Below the pieces are notes generated by a model. The model was not told the origin of the DNA. It was given only the letters and a program-made list of their open reading frames with translations, and ran no database searches. Source: Pseudoalteromonas luteoviolacea NCIMB 1942 (GTDB lineage Bacteria > Pseudomonadota > Gammaproteobacteria > Enterobacterales > Alteromonadaceae). From it: a stretch of 64,000 bases of DNA. A program made the translations under genes and the position numbers. The stretch covers positions 1-64,000 of the forward strand of contig NZ_AUXT01000112.1 in assembly GCF_001625595.1 (NCBI RefSeq), read 5' to 3'. Positions 30,387 through 40,923 of the stretch are shown here, one piece after another; the first letter of the stretch is position 1, and every line of letters begins with the position of its first letter.

Positions 30387-32600
30387 ATGAACACTTCTAA
30401 AGCTGCACCGCTTCAAGCTGAGCGTTCGCTTTTTTCTTACCCTAAATATTGGGCCGAATGCTACGGACCCGCGCCTTTTTTGCCGACTTGTCGTGCCGAA
30501 ATGGATGCACTTGGCTGGGATAGCTGCGATATCATCATTGTCACTGGAGATGCTTATGTAGATCATCCTAGTTTCGGCATGGCAGTGATTGGACGAGTGT
30601 TAGAAGCGCAAGGGTTTCGAGTGGGTATTATTGCGCAACCAGACTGGTCAGACAAAAGTGCTTTCGAGTCGCTAGGCAAACCCAATTTATTTTTTGGCGT
30701 GACTGCTGGCAATATGGACTCAATGATAAACCGTTATACGGCAGAAAAGCGGATGCGTCACGATGATGCATATACTCCCGGTAATATTGGCGGTAAGCGC
30801 CCTGATCGTGCAGTTGTGGTTTATAGCCAAAGGTGTCGAGAGGCATTTAAGGATGTACCAGTTATTATCGGCGGTATTGAAGCCAGTTTACGCCGCATTG
30901 CCCACTATGACTACTGGCAAGAAAAAGTGCGCCGCAGTGTCATTTTTGATGCTAAAGCCGACATTCTGATTTATGGTAATGCAGAGCGACCTTTGGTCGA
31001 AGTAGCACATCGTATTGCCAATGGTGAAGCTGTTGAGTTTATTCAAGATGTGCGTGGCACAGCGGTTATTCGAAAATCTCCTTTGGCTGGGTGGCGTGGT
31101 AGTGACTCAACGGCGATTGATAAAGTAGGTAAAATTGACCCAATTCCAAACCCTTATGGTGCAGATGACATGGGGTGCAGCAAATCTGAGTTTGCTAAAG
31201 CGGGTATTGATTTAAAAGCAGATCTAGCTAAGCCTATTACGGTCCAGCCTCCACGTTTAAAGCCGTGGGAAAAAGTTTATGTTAAACTCCCCGCCTTTGA
31301 GCAAGTAAGCGTCAACAAGCCTTTGTACGCGCACGCATCGCGCATATTACATCAAGAAACTAACCCTGGTTGTGCAAGAGCATTATTTCAGCGCCATGGA
31401 GATCGTTCGATATGGGTTAACCCTCCGGCATTCCCACTTGAAACCGAAGAGATGGATCACGTATTTGGTCTGCCGTATCAGCGTATTCCACATCCAGTTT
31501 ATGGGGAAGATAAAATTCCAGCGTATGACATGATCAAAACCTCAGTGAATATCATGCGAGGCTGTTTTGGCGGTTGTAGTTTCTGTTCAATTACCGAACA
31601 CGAAGGGCGAATTATTCAAAGCCGTTCAGAAGAGTCAATCATAGAAGAAATTGAGCAAATTAGAGACAAAGTACCGGGCTTTACGGGTGTCATCTCTGAT
31701 TTAGGTGGACCTACCGCCAACATGTACAAGTTGCGTTGTAAAAGCAAAAAAGCAGAAAGTACCTGCCGACGTTTATCATGTGTTTATCCAGACATTTGCA
31801 AGCATATGGACACAGATCATACTCCCACGATTGAACTATATCGTAAAGCGCGTGATGTCGAAGGAGTTAAGAAAATCTTAATCGCGTCAGGTGTACGTTA
31901 TGACTTAGCGATTGAAGATCCGCGCTATGTGAAGGAGTTGGTTTCTCACCATGTTGGCGGGTATTTAAAAATCGCGCCAGAGCATACCGAGACTGGTCCG
32001 TTATCAAAAATGATGAAGCCTGGTATGGGAACTTATGACAAATTCAAAGAGCTATTTGATAAGTACTCTAAAGAAGCTGGTAAAAAGCAGTATTTAATCC
32101 CCTATTTCATATCTGCCCATCCAGGGACCACAGATGAAGATATGGTCAATATGGCGTTATGGCTAAAAGTTCATGACTTTAAATTAGATCAGGTGCAAAA
32201 CTTTTACCCGTCACCGATGGCCAATGCCACGACTATTTACCATACAGAGATGAATTCACTGCGTAATATTAAGAATAACCACGAGCAAGTACCTGTACCG
32301 AAAGGAGCGCGACAGCGTCGCTTACACAAAGCGATTTTGCGCTATCACGACCCTGCTGGGTGGCCAATGATCCGTGAGGCACTTAAAGAGATGGGCAAAG
32401 CACATTTAATTGGACGTGGGCCTGAATGCTTAGTACCAGAGGAAAATAGTAGGGAGCGACATAGTAAAGGCAGTAATAAGCGCAGTAATAAGGCGTTGAC
32501 CAAACATACTGGTTTTAGTCAGTTTAATCACGCGAATACTAAGCCTAGAGTAGGTAAAAACAAGCGTAAGCCGAATAATAAAAAACCAACTCAACACTAA
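30387..32600 (+). CDS. ygiQ: YgiQ-family radical SAM protein
   Basis: A 737-residue UPF0313 radical SAM protein. The N-terminal domain begins [19 protein letters not shown] and carries [19 protein letters not shown], as in E. coli YgiQ. The Fe4S4 motif C-x3-C-x2-C is GCFGGCSFC at about residue 393. The C-terminal tail is Lys/Asn-rich. The reaction is unknown. Monocistronic, with a strong terminator. Confidence 0.95.
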   Translation: MNTSKAAPLQAERSLFSYPKYWAECYGPAPFLPTCRAEMDALGWDSCDIIIVTGDAYVDHPSFGMAVIGRVLEAQGFRVGIIAQPDWSDKSAFESLGKPNLFFGVTAGNMDSMINRYTAEKRMRHDDAYTPGNIGGKRPDRAVVVYSQRCREAFKDVPVIIGGIEASLRRIAHYDYWQEKVRRSVIFDAKADILIYGNAERPLVEVAHRIANGEAVEFIQDVRGTAVIRKSPLAGWRGSDSTAIDKVGKIDPIPNPYGADDMGCSKSEFAKAGIDLKADLAKPITVQPPRLKPWEKVYVKLPAFEQVSVNKPLYAHASRILHQETNPGCARALFQRHGDRSIWVNPPAFPLETEEMDHVFGLPYQRIPHPVYGEDKIPAYDMIKTSVNIMRGCFGGCSFCSITEHEGRIIQSRSEESIIEEIEQIRDKVPGFTGVISDLGGPTANMYKLRCKSKKAESTCRRLSCVYPDICKHMDTDHTPTIELYRKARDVEGVKKILIASGVRYDLAIEDPRYVKELVSHHVGGYLKIAPEHTETGPLSKMMKPGMGTYDKFKELFDKYSKEAGKKQYLIPYFISAHPGTTDEDMVNMALWLKVHDFKLDQVQNFYPSPMANATTIYHTEMNSLRNIKNNHEQVPVPKGARQRRLHKAILRYHDPAGWPMIREALKEMGKAHLIGRGPECLVPEENSRERHSKGSNKRSNKALTKHTGFSQFNHANTKPRVGKNKRKPNNKKPTQH

Positions 32601-32637
32601 TAAAAAAGCCGCTTTTATAAGCGGCGTTTTCTTTTTT
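32601..32637. terminator. Bidirectional terminator between ygiQ and the S9 peptidase
   Basis: Perfect stem GCCGCTT-TTAT-AAGCGGC (32608-32625), with A6 before and a T-rich run after, so it can end transcription of both converging genes. Confidence 0.92.
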
Positions 32638-32650
32638 AAGCAATGAGTAT

Positions 32651-35404
32651 TTACTCTTCAGGGTGATGTGCTTTACCTGACGTGATCCATTCTGCAGCTG
32701 GCATGCCACGTAAGTAGTGGTCGAAGTACTCCATCATTCGAACCGAAAAGTCTACCTGATTAGGAAATTTCTTCAGGTGGTGCGGCTCACCTTCATACTG
32801 TAAGAAAACAGCGTCTTTGTCATGACGTCTCAGTGCTAAGTAGTATTGAATACCCTCTTGCCAAGGCACAGCACCATCCTTATCTCCAAACATCAGTAAG
32901 ATTGGTGTATTTACTTTATCTGCGAAAAATACCGGTGAGTTTTCAATATACAACTCAGGTGCAGCGGTAAGCGGCTGTCCAATACGGCTCTGCCCAGACT
33001 CATACTGAAATTGTCTAGCCAAACCTGTACGCAGTCTGATCCCACTATATGCAGACGTCATGTTTGATACAGGTGCGCCAGATACAACCGCTTTAAACAT
33101 ATCTGTTTGTGTTACTGCAAATGCACTTTGGTAGCCTGCCCAGGAGTGGCCTTGAAGGCCTATTTTGTTTTTATCTGCAACCCCCATGTCGATCAGCTTT
33201 TGTGCAGCATTAATAAGTGTTTGTGTTGAGGAAGGCCCTGGTTTACCAATTTCAAAGCGAATATCAGGTAAGAAGACGGCATAGCCATTAGAAGTAAACA
33301 TTGGGAAGTTAGGCCGGTGGTTCAACTTCATTTTAGGGAAGTCATACATGCGTTGACTCATATAACGGTAAAAATAGATGACCACAGGCAGTTTTTGGCC
33401 CGGCTTGTAATCAGCTGGCTTTATGAGCACACCTTGCAAAGATTCGCCGTTATAGCCTTTATATTGAACAAGCTCAGGCTTTTGTCCCCAAGCGAAATTT
33501 GCAACTTGAGGGTTGAGTTGGGTGATTTTTTTAGGGGTATTAAACTGGCTGTTGGTTTGCCAATAATCGGGAAATTGATGGTAAGTTTGCTTGGTAAATA
33601 TCAGCTTATCAGCATGTTTGGCTTTTCTCACTAAATCGAAACGTGCTTCACCTTTTAAAGCAGTGCCAAGTTCTCCTGTTGCGAGGTTAAGTTTGGCAAT
33701 ATGGGTTTGCTTGTTTTGTAAGTTATGTGCTGATAAAAACAAGGTTTCGTCACTGGCAAAGCCAACTTGTTTTTTATCTAGCTTAATCACGCGGTATTGT
33801 GTGTTAGTTTCTTTACCTTGTGTGAGTCTTTTCGCCCCACCGGTTTTGGTGTCAAATGCCCAAATATCAAACTTACTGTAGGCATACAGCGTGCTACCAT
33901 CTAGCTGCCACCCAGCAAAACCATAACCTGGGTTAGGCTCTGGGTAATCGTGCTTGTCATCGGTAAAAATAGCACTTCTTACTGCTTTACTAATGACTTG
34001 CTCTTGTTGTTGATGCAAATCTTTTAACCATAATTGGTCATGCAAAAAATAAGCTGCATGTCGCCCCGTTGGTGATAGGCTTGGGCGATTTGGTGTGTCT
34101 TTTACAATATAGCCTTTTGCGCCTGTACTCACCTTAACGGCATAGTAGTCAGCATAGAAACCGTCATACATTACTTTTTTCAAATAAGGCTGTTCATTGC
34201 GACCCAGCAAAAAGTCAGCTTCTGTATTGAGCGTGACATCGCGTACGGTTTCATCAGCTAGCTGAACCACTCTTTGAGATTCGATATGGTAAACGGCTTG
34301 GTATTGACGATCTCGGTTGGTCTTTTTCCACGTGTGTTGCTCACGAGGTTTTATTGCTGGATCATTGTTGTGCCAAAGTTTAAGGCCTGATTGCTCGCGG
34401 ATCGTATCAAAATCACGTAAAGATGTTTCATCGCTATACTTACGTACTTCTACTTTGTCTGCAAGTAATGGACGGTTCTCAAAGTACAGCCTTTCACCTT
34501 GCTCAGACCACTCTAACTTTGCCGACTTGGCACTATACCAACCGCTGGGGTTTGGCACTTTTGTGAGTTTTGTAGTGTTTGCATCCCACAGGGTGACTTC
34601 GTAACTGCGACGGCGTTTATCTTCATTAATATAATTACTAAAGTTAAACGCGACGATACTAGAGTACGGGTGCCATGCAATAGCGCTCACTGTGACACCA
34701 GGCTCATTAAACAGCACATCGACTGATTGCGTATTCAAGTTTAAATATTGAACTTTATTGTTGGCTGTAGCTGAATCATGTTGACTAAATAACACGCCGT
34801 ACTCTGCTGGGCTTAACGCGTACGAGACGACATTGTCAAAGCGTTGTGCCTGTTGGGATTGTAAATCCAGCACGACTAACGTCAAAGGCTTATCTTTCTT
34901 GTCAGCTTTTATTGCGGCTTTTTCTTGCTTAGTCTTATCTTTGGTATCTTTTTTTGTACTCTCTTCGCGGTAGGCTAGCCAGCGCCCATCATCACTCAAT
35001 TGATAGTCTTTAACATTGTTAAAGCTTTGTTGTTGGCCGGTTTTTGTATTGACCAAAACTAAGTTCTTTTTAAGTTGTTTACGTTCTTTTTTAGTTGCGG
35101 TTTCGAATTCCAACAAAGAGGCAACTTGAGTAAAAGCAACCCAAGTTGAGGCTCTGTTGATATAGGCTTTGGTTCCACGCTCGACACTGGCAATGAGTTT
35201 ATTACTAATTAGATCATATACTTGACCTTGAGCATTTCCGCGATAAGGTTTAGCACTGAAGGCTAAAAATTTACCGTCTTCTGCAAGTTGTGTCGAGTAG
35301 GCATATTTAAAATCGAAAACATCGTCAAATTTTAATGGCGCTTTGTTGGCCATTACTTGGCCAGAAAACAAAGCAGCTGCGACGAGCGAGTAGGCTAGTT
35401 TCAT
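32651..35404 (-). CDS. Exported S9 family prolyl-oligopeptidase-type peptidase
   Basis: A 917-residue protein: signal peptide (1-19, cleavage after VMA), a long beta-propeller-like region (about 25-620) and an alpha/beta-hydrolase peptidase domain (about 650-900). The predicted triad is S754 in GHSWAGYQ, D841 in FGDKDGAVP and H875 or H876 in GEPHHLKK. S9 enzymes clip short peptides, here in the periplasm. With the second S9 peptidase (52416-54869) and the TonB receptor it fits peptide scavenging. Confidence 0.92.
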   Translation of the reverse strand: MKLAYSLVAAALFSGQVMANKAPLKFDDVFDFKYAYSTQLAEDGKFLAFSAKPYRGNAQGQVYDLISNKLIASVERGTKAYINRASTWVAFTQVASLLEFETATKKERKQLKKNLVLVNTKTGQQQSFNNVKDYQLSDDGRWLAYREESTKKDTKDKTKQEKAAIKADKKDKPLTLVVLDLQSQQAQRFDNVVSYALSPAEYGVLFSQHDSATANNKVQYLNLNTQSVDVLFNEPGVTVSAIAWHPYSSIVAFNFSNYINEDKRRRSYEVTLWDANTTKLTKVPNPSGWYSAKSAKLEWSEQGERLYFENRPLLADKVEVRKYSDETSLRDFDTIREQSGLKLWHNNDPAIKPREQHTWKKTNRDRQYQAVYHIESQRVVQLADETVRDVTLNTEADFLLGRNEQPYLKKVMYDGFYADYYAVKVSTGAKGYIVKDTPNRPSLSPTGRHAAYFLHDQLWLKDLHQQQEQVISKAVRSAIFTDDKHDYPEPNPGYGFAGWQLDGSTLYAYSKFDIWAFDTKTGGAKRLTQGKETNTQYRVIKLDKKQVGFASDETLFLSAHNLQNKQTHIAKLNLATGELGTALKGEARFDLVRKAKHADKLIFTKQTYHQFPDYWQTNSQFNTPKKITQLNPQVANFAWGQKPELVQYKGYNGESLQGVLIKPADYKPGQKLPVVIYFYRYMSQRMYDFPKMKLNHRPNFPMFTSNGYAVFLPDIRFEIGKPGPSSTQTLINAAQKLIDMGVADKNKIGLQGHSWAGYQSAFAVTQTDMFKAVVSGAPVSNMTSAYSGIRLRTGLARQFQYESGQSRIGQPLTAAPELYIENSPVFFADKVNTPILLMFGDKDGAVPWQEGIQYYLALRRHDKDAVFLQYEGEPHHLKKFPNQVDFSVRMMEYFDHYLRGMPAAEWITSGKAHHPEE

Positions 35405-35522
35405 GGTTTATCTATTCTTGTATTTTAAGGTTTCTTCTTTGTAACACTTTTAATAGATAAACAAAATCTTGCTGCGTTGTGTGGAAGTGAAAAACAGATA
35501 AAAACGGTATAGTACCGCTTTA

Positions 35523-36110
35523 TTATAACCAAATCCTTTGCAGTTCTTGCCATTGGCTGGCGAAAGTTGAAGTTGGTTTTGTTTTGAAATCACTACGGAC
35601 AAACTGGTTCATCTTGCCTTCTACATGTGCTAAAAATAGGTTAGCAAGTGCAGCTTCGTCACTATTAAAGGTTTTACCCTCTCGGAGCTTTCTTTCTCTC
35701 AGCACCTGCTTAAACTGTGTCTCAAGTTTTTCAAATAGGCTCTGAACGCGTTCTCTTAGACGTTCTTGCTCACCTTGCAGGGCGTCGCCCGTAAGAATGC
35801 GTGTGATACCTGGGTTTTTTTCTGAGAAGGTGAGTAATAAAGCGAGAATGTTATAAATACGGCTTTGCGTATCTTTTTCATTCTCTAAAATTAAGTTAAT
35901 ACGAGAAAGTAGCGTGTCTTCAATAAATTCAATGAGCCCTTCAAACATGCGTGCCTTGCTCGGAAAGTGGCGATATAGGGCTGCTTCAGAGACACCGACT
36001 TCAGCGGCTAGCTTTGCGGTGGTGATTCTTTGACCTGGGCTAGTTTCAAGCATTTGCGCAAGAGATTGTAGAATTTGCTCTTTGCGATTACTGCGTTTAG
36101 TCGCTGGCAT
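35523..36110 (-). CDS. slmA: Nucleoid occlusion factor SlmA
   Basis: TetR-fold DNA-binding protein of 195 residues. An N-terminal helix-turn-helix ([20 protein letters not shown]) is followed by the dimerisation/FtsZ-binding domain. SlmA binds specific sites on the chromosome and blocks FtsZ ring assembly over the nucleoid. AAAGGAAAG precedes ATG at 36110. It follows coaBC on the same strand with no dut gene in between, unlike E. coli. Confidence 0.95.
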   Translation of the reverse strand: MPATKRSNRKEQILQSLAQMLETSPGQRITTAKLAAEVGVSEAALYRHFPSKARMFEGLIEFIEDTLLSRINLILENEKDTQSRIYNILALLLTFSEKNPGITRILTGDALQGEQERLRERVQSLFEKLETQFKQVLRERKLREGKTFNSDEAALANLFLAHVEGKMNQFVRSDFKTKPTSTFASQWQELQRIWL

Positions 36111-36231
36111 GAACTTTCCTTTAATAATTATCGTTATTCTGGTCTGTATGGTGTATTTTTATTAGGTCCATACTGAGTAAGGACCTATGTTAATGTTTTA
36201 TTCAGCTTCTTTCCAGCCTTTTAACAACAAC

Positions 36232-37431
36232 TCAATCAAGTTTACTTGCAATTGCTTTGACGACAGTGAGTGCTAACTCCTTTTTGCCAGAAGTCGGCAA
36301 AGAAATTTGCTCATCATGCCAAAATAACGTTAAAGCATTGTTATCTGAGTTAAAGCCTAGTCCCGCTTGTGATACATCATTAGCACAAATCATATCGAGT
36401 TTTTTGTTTTTTAATTTACCTAAGGCGTACTGTTCAACATTTTGTGTTTCTGCTGCAAAGCCAACTGTATAGGGGCGATTTCGAGTGAGTGAAGCAACCT
36501 CTGCAATAATGTCTGGGTTTTTAACCAGTGTTAAGGTCATCTCATCGCCTTGTTTCTTTATTTTCTGTTCAGCAATATCGGCAGCGCGATAGTCTGCGAC
36601 GGCAGCACAACCAATAAAAATGTCAGATTCGGTAGCAAGGCGGAGCGCTTCGTCACGCATCTCGACGGCACTGTTTACATGGCTGAGATTGATGCCGTTT
36701 GGTGCATTGATTTTTACTGGGCCGGAAATTAAATTAACGGTTGCACCTAGCTTTTTTGCAGCTTCTGCAAGTCCATAACCCATTTTCCCGGAGCTATGAT
36801 TACTGATAAAACGAACAGGGTCCAAAGCTTCTCGTGTTGGGCCAGCCGTGATGGTAACGACTTTTCCTAATAAAGGTTGTACCGATGGTTTGAGTGCAGA
36901 TGTGCAGAATTCAACGAGCTCATTGGGCTCAAGCATTCGACCTTTTCCGATATCACCGCAAGCTTGTTCGCCTTGTCCAGGTCCCCATATTGCCATTCCG
37001 TCACTGGCTAATGTTTTGAGATTACGCTGTGTGGCTGGGTGGGCAAACATTTGTTGGTTCATAGCTGGTGCAATCGCGACTTTAGCCGGTGTTGCTAGTA
37101 TCAACGTCGTGAGTAGGTCATCTGCAATGCCTGTTGCCATTTTAGCAATAATATTACTCGTCGCAGGTGCAATAAGTATTAAATCTGCCCATTTGGCAAA
37201 TTCTATATGACCCATAGCGGCTTCGGCGCTCGGGTCGAGGAGAGAATCAGATACAGGTTCTCCAGATACGGCTTGCATTGTGAGTGGAGTGATAAAATGT
37301 TTGGCAGAGTCAGTCATTACCACTTTGACTTCACACTGTTGATCTTTTAATCGTCTCACTAATTCAGCACATTTATAGGCTGCAATACCGCCACTTATTC
37401 CTACAACTATTTTTTTGCCAGATAGGTTCAT
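36232..37431 (-). CDS. coaBC: Bifunctional phosphopantothenoylcysteine decarboxylase/phosphopantothenate-cysteine ligase CoaBC
   Basis: A 399-residue two-domain enzyme for two steps of coenzyme A synthesis. The N-terminal flavin-dependent decarboxylase (CoaC, about 1-185) has [20 protein letters not shown] and [10 protein letters not shown] (catalytic His and Cys region). The C-terminal CTP-dependent ligase (CoaB, about 190-399) starts [21 protein letters not shown] chose ATG at 37431 ([10 protein letters not shown]) because homologues begin there; the GTG at 37446 adds five residues without support. Confidence 0.96.
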   Translation of the reverse strand: MNLSGKKIVVGISGGIAAYKCAELVRRLKDQQCEVKVVMTDSAKHFITPLTMQAVSGEPVSDSLLDPSAEAAMGHIEFAKWADLILIAPATSNIIAKMATGIADDLLTTLILATPAKVAIAPAMNQQMFAHPATQRNLKTLASDGMAIWGPGQGEQACGDIGKGRMLEPNELVEFCTSALKPSVQPLLGKVVTITAGPTREALDPVRFISNHSSGKMGYGLAEAAKKLGATVNLISGPVKINAPNGINLSHVNSAVEMRDEALRLATESDIFIGCAAVADYRAADIAEQKIKKQGDEMTLTLVKNPDIIAEVASLTRNRPYTVGFAAETQNVEQYALGKLKNKKLDMICANDVSQAGLGFNSDNNALTLFWHDEQISLPTSGKKELALTVVKAIASKLD

Positions 37432-37613
37432 CTTCACAATTCTCACGACTCAAACTGCCTCTAAGATATCATAGCCATAGGTCAGTTTTGAAATATTGAC
37501 TGTGACACAAACTATAAATTGCGCCGTGACTCGTATTAATGAGCGGTTTTTTTATCACAATACATGGTAAATAAGAAAACACCGCTGGCTTTTGCTTAAA
37601 ACAAGGAGTGAAT

Positions 37614-38288
37614 ATGCAATTGAGTGCATTACCAGAACAATCTAGACCAAGAGAAAAGTTGCTGGCATTAGGGCCTAGCTCTCTCAGTGATGCCGAGTTA
37701 TTAGCGATTTTTCTGCGTACGGGTGTAAGTGGCATGAATGCCATTGAATTGGCTGAATCATTACTTACGCAACGAGGTTCATTACAACGCTTGTTTAATA
37801 GCACGCAACATGATTTCGTGCAATTAAAGGGGGTAGGTGACGCAAAATATGTGCAATTTCAAGCTGTACTAGAATTATGTAAGCGCTACTTAAAAGAAGG
37901 CTGCCATCGAGAAGTATACTTTGGTAATCCACAGCGTGTTTATGACTATTTGAGCATTCAGTTAAAGGGCCTAGAGCACGAAGTTTTTATGGCACTTTAT
38001 CTCGATAGCCAAAATCAACTGATTAAAGATGAGGTGTTATTTAGCGGAACAATCAATGCTGCATCCGTTTATCCGAGGGAAGTTATCAAAGCTGCATTAA
38101 AATACAATGCCGCAGGGATTATTTTTGCTCATAATCACCCATCCGGTGTGAGTGAACCGAGTTATGCGGATAAAGTTTTGACTGAGAAGTTACAAAAAGC
38201 GCTAGCACTTATAGATATCAAAGTGTTAGATCATATCATTGTCGCGGGTAATCGATGTGCCTCATTCGCTAAAATGGGCTTGCTTTGA
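37614..38288 (+). CDS. radC: RadC family JAB-domain protein
   Basis: A 224-residue protein with an N-terminal helix-hairpin-helix-like region (about 1-75) and a JAMM/MPN metalloprotease-like domain (about 100-224). The zinc motif is AHNHPSGVSEPSYAD. RadC is a conserved protein whose claimed DNA-repair role is doubtful. The start is ATG at 37614 with AAGGAG 5 bases before it, preferred over GTG at 37608. Divergent from coaBC and upstream of rpmB, the usual gammaproteobacterial order. Confidence 0.95.
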   Translation: MQLSALPEQSRPREKLLALGPSSLSDAELLAIFLRTGVSGMNAIELAESLLTQRGSLQRLFNSTQHDFVQLKGVGDAKYVQFQAVLELCKRYLKEGCHREVYFGNPQRVYDYLSIQLKGLEHEVFMALYLDSQNQLIKDEVLFSGTINAASVYPREVIKAALKYNAAGIIFAHNHPSGVSEPSYADKVLTEKLQKALALIDIKVLDHIIVAGNRCASFAKMGLL

Positions 38289-38371
38289 GCTTTTTATCGA
38301 CACTTTTTGGTCCGCAAGCCTTTATTGTGCTTAAAAATTATAAAATAGTTTAATTTAAATGCAGTTTTTAC

Positions 38372-38400
38372 TTTCCACATGGCCCGATGATCATTATAAT
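38372..38400 (+). promoter_or_regulatory. Sigma-70 promoter of rpmB-rpmG
   Basis: -35 TTTCCA (38372-38377), 17-base spacer, perfect -10 TATAAT (38395-38400). This gives a leader of about 160 bases before rpmB, long enough for a regulatory structure. Confidence 0.6.
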
Positions 38401-38565
38401 TGGCCGCTATCAAATTTACCCATGAGCTGAATAGGATATCATCAGATCCTTGATCTCTGCCTGCTGATGCTGTATAAAGAGCGCCCTTTGATTTTACCCG
38501 GGGCACACCAGTGTAAGGCCTAAGGGGAAATTAAGCTCGAGCGAAGTTATTGGAGATACATAGAC

Positions 38566-38802
38566 ATGTCTAAAGTCTGTCAAGTTACAGGTAAGCGCCC
38601 GGTTGTTGGTAACAACCGTTCACACGCGCGCAACGCAACTAAGCGTCGTTTCCTACCTAACCTACAAACACACCGTTTCTGGGTTGAAAGCGAAAAGCGT
38701 TTCGTTACTCTACGCACTACTACTAAAGGTATGCGTATTATCGATAAAAAAGGCATCGACGCGGTATTAGTAGATATCCGTGCTCGCGGCGAAAAAGTAT
38801 AA
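38566..38802 (+). CDS. rpmB: 50S ribosomal protein L28
   Basis: A 78-residue ribosomal protein, full length. The N-terminal [20 protein letters not shown] is diagnostic. Codons are strongly optimised, as expected for a highly expressed gene. Co-transcribed with rpmG 12 bases later. Confidence 0.98.
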   Translation: MSKVCQVTGKRPVVGNNRSHARNATKRRFLPNLQTHRFWVESEKRFVTLRTTTKGMRIIDKKGIDAVLVDIRARGEKV

Positions 38803-38814
38803 GGAGCTTAAATC

Positions 38815-38970
38815 ATGCGTGATAAGATCCGTTTAGTTTCAACTGCTGGTACTGGTTATTTCTACACTACCGACAAGAACAAGCGTAACATGCCTGAAAA
38901 AATGGAGATCAAAAAGTACGATCCTAAAGTACGTAAGCACGTGATCTTCAAAGAAGCGAAAATCAAATAA
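38815..38970 (+). CDS. rpmG: 50S ribosomal protein L33
   Basis: A 51-residue ribosomal protein ([19 protein letters not shown]...KEAKIK) encoded after an AAGGAG ribosome site. It contains no Cys, so it is the zinc-free (C-minus) form. A strong terminator follows, closing the rpmB-rpmG operon. Confidence 0.98.
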   Translation: MRDKIRLVSTAGTGYFYTTDKNKRNMPEKMEIKKYDPKVRKHVIFKEAKIK

Positions 38971-38986
38971 TTTCGCTTTTCGGATT

Positions 38987-39016
38987 GAAAAAACCCAGCT
39001 TAGTGCTGGGTTTTTT
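38987..39016 (+). terminator. Rho-independent terminator after rpmG
   Basis: AAACCCAGC (38991-38999), loop TTAGT, GCTGGGTTT, continuing into a T-run. Also usable by the convergent AraC gene. Confidence 0.92.
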
Positions 39017-39054
39017 ATTGCTTAGTTTCTTTTAGATTCACATCAAGTTTCCCT

Positions 39055-39744
39055 TTAAATCAATTTCAAGGCGCTTTTTGGGTTAATACCAAATTGCCTT
39101 TTAAAACTGCGACTAAAATGTGCTGAGTCAGAAAAACCTGCGTTTACAGCGGCCTCAGTAATACTTTTTTGTTGTTGTAAATATTCAACCGCGCAAATAA
39201 TTCGCTTCCATATCAAATAAGGCCGCCAAGCTATCCCTATTTGTGCTCGAAATAAGTGAAGAAATCGACTTTCCGAAAGGTGCAGTTGACTGGCCACCTT
39301 ATTTGCTCGCCAGTGAGAAGCTTCCATATTTATCCCATTCTTAAAGTTATTATCAAGCAGCTCTAATAACGCTGATATACGTGGGTCTAGGTTCGCATTG
39401 TTCGCAGGGTAATTCAGCTTCAGGGACGAGATAAGCGTTTCTAATGGAGTATCTCTTTCTAATTTTGGAGCCTCTTCTAGAGCTTGTGGGTGGCATGCTT
39501 GGTAACTATTCTGAAGTTGTTGACCGATATCAGAGAATGGCTCTATGAGTATTATCCAGCCTTCATCCATGGTGAGTTTATGTGAAAAATTACTCGGGAT
39601 AATGTGTGGCCCCGTCAACAAATCGTCTTTGTACAAGAGGGTACAATTACCATTTGGTAAGGTGAGTTGGATTTGATGATGCTGATGTGACTTGGTATCG
39701 ATGATACGTGTGTATGCGGCGAAAATACCAGGATGAATATACAT
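39055..39744 (-). CDS. AraC-family transcriptional regulator
   Basis: A 229-residue regulator with an N-terminal cupin-like sensing domain (about 1-110) and a C-terminal AraC double helix-turn-helix (about 130-229; VASQLHLSESRFLHLFRAQI and NAGFSDSAHFSRSFKRQFGI). ATG at 39744 has no visible ribosome site and lies in the tail of a terminator that follows ppaC, so translation must be weak or depend on read-through from ppaC. TTG at 39750 is an alternative. Target genes unknown. Confidence 0.85.
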   Translation of the reverse strand: MYIHPGIFAAYTRIIDTKSHQHHQIQLTLPNGNCTLLYKDDLLTGPHIIPSNFSHKLTMDEGWIILIEPFSDIGQQLQNSYQACHPQALEEAPKLERDTPLETLISSLKLNYPANNANLDPRISALLELLDNNFKNGINMEASHWRANKVASQLHLSESRFLHLFRAQIGIAWRPYLIWKRIICAVEYLQQQKSITEAAVNAGFSDSAHFSRSFKRQFGINPKSALKLI

Positions 39745-39778
39745 AAACAATAAAGCCGGGATACTTCCCAGCTTTTCA
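39745..39778 (-). terminator. Terminator between ppaC and the AraC gene
   Basis: On the minus strand AAAGCTGGGA-AGTA-TCCCGGCTTT (10 pairs, one G-T) followed by ATTGTTT. The T-rich tail runs into the AraC start codon, so it may act as an attenuator for that gene. Confidence 0.75.
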
Positions 39779-39786
39779 ATTTACGC

Positions 39787-40707
39787 TTAAGCGAATGCGT
39801 CTTGTAGCGGCGGTACTACTTGTTTTTTACGACTTAGTACACCGTCAAGCCATACACGGCTTTGCTCAGGAGCTTCACCATAAGCTTTTTCGATGATGCC
39901 TTCATCGTCAGAAGCGATCAGCATTTGTGAACCTTCTTTCATAATATCTGTAAGAAGCAATAATACTGAATGGCGGCCACCTTCTTCTTTCAGCTTTGCA
40001 ATGTCAGCTTCAAGGTCGGCTTTAATTTCATCGAATACTGATAGGTCGATAACTTCCAACTGACCGATACCAACTAGGTTGCCGTTCATATTGAAGTCTT
40101 TGAAGTCACGCATTACGAGATCACGTGCTGGTGTACCTTCAACAGCAGATTTTACTTTAAACATTTCCATACCAAATGCTTTGTAGTCTTTAATACCAGC
40201 AATTTCAGCCAGTACTTCAACGCATTTAATATCTGCTGTCGTACAAGTTGGAGACTTGAAGATCACAGTATCAGACAGAATCGCACCTAGCATTAATCCA
40301 GCGATATCTTTAGGGATCTCAACACTGTAGAAATCGTACATCATCTTGATAATAGTATTACTACAGCCTACTGGGCGGATCCAACACTCAAGTGGTGTAG
40401 AAGTCGTTAAGTCACCCAATTTGTGGTGGTCTACAACACCAACAACAGTAGCTTCATCAATGTCATCTGGTGCTTGAGTTTTTTCAGTATGGTCAACAAT
40501 ATATACGTCTTCGCCTGCATAGCTCATTTTTAGCTCTGGCGCTTCAAAGCCAAAACGATCCAGAATAAATTGTGTTTCAGGTGATATATTACCTAGACGG
40601 GTTGGGATTGCCTCTTCGCCGATTTGGTTTTTAAGATAAGAAAGTGCAATTGCACCACAAATTGAATCTGAATCTGGGATTTTATGACCCACTACATACA
40701 TTGCCAT
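39787..40707 (-). CDS. ppaC: Manganese-dependent inorganic pyrophosphatase (family II)
   Basis: DHH-superfamily pyrophosphatase of 306 residues that hydrolyses pyrophosphate with Mn or Co. Metal ligands are visible in VVGHKIPDSDSICGA (H8, D12, D14), VDHTEK and the DHH motif of GVVDHHKLGD. No regulatory CBS insert. I chose ATG at 40707 because GAGGAG lies 8 bases upstream; a longer frame to 40758 has no family support. Confidence 0.96.
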   Translation of the reverse strand: MAMYVVGHKIPDSDSICGAIALSYLKNQIGEEAIPTRLGNISPETQFILDRFGFEAPELKMSYAGEDVYIVDHTEKTQAPDDIDEATVVGVVDHHKLGDLTTSTPLECWIRPVGCSNTIIKMMYDFYSVEIPKDIAGLMLGAILSDTVIFKSPTCTTADIKCVEVLAEIAGIKDYKAFGMEMFKVKSAVEGTPARDLVMRDFKDFNMNGNLVGIGQLEVIDLSVFDEIKADLEADIAKLKEEGGRHSVLLLLTDIMKEGSQMLIASDDEGIIEKAYGEAPEQSRVWLDGVLSRKKQVVPPLQDAFA

Positions 40708-40923
40708 TGACGGACTCCTCAAAATTTTGCCGCCTAGTTTAGCAAAAATTAAGCACATTAATACAGTAACAAAGCGGTATTTTGGATCTTAACAAATAGT
40801 CTTATAAGTTTGGATACTGCTATAAAACGTAGGGTTTTTGTAGCTTGAAGCTGTGGTCGTGCCCTGAGTAAGGTATAGTAGGGTGATCTAAAATGCAAAA
40901 AAGTCAGTATCATTGGAGCCTGT

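Noticed and set aside
37496-37518. TTGACT and TATAAA upstream of radC as a promoter
   Set aside because: The spacer is only 11 bases, too short for sigma-70.
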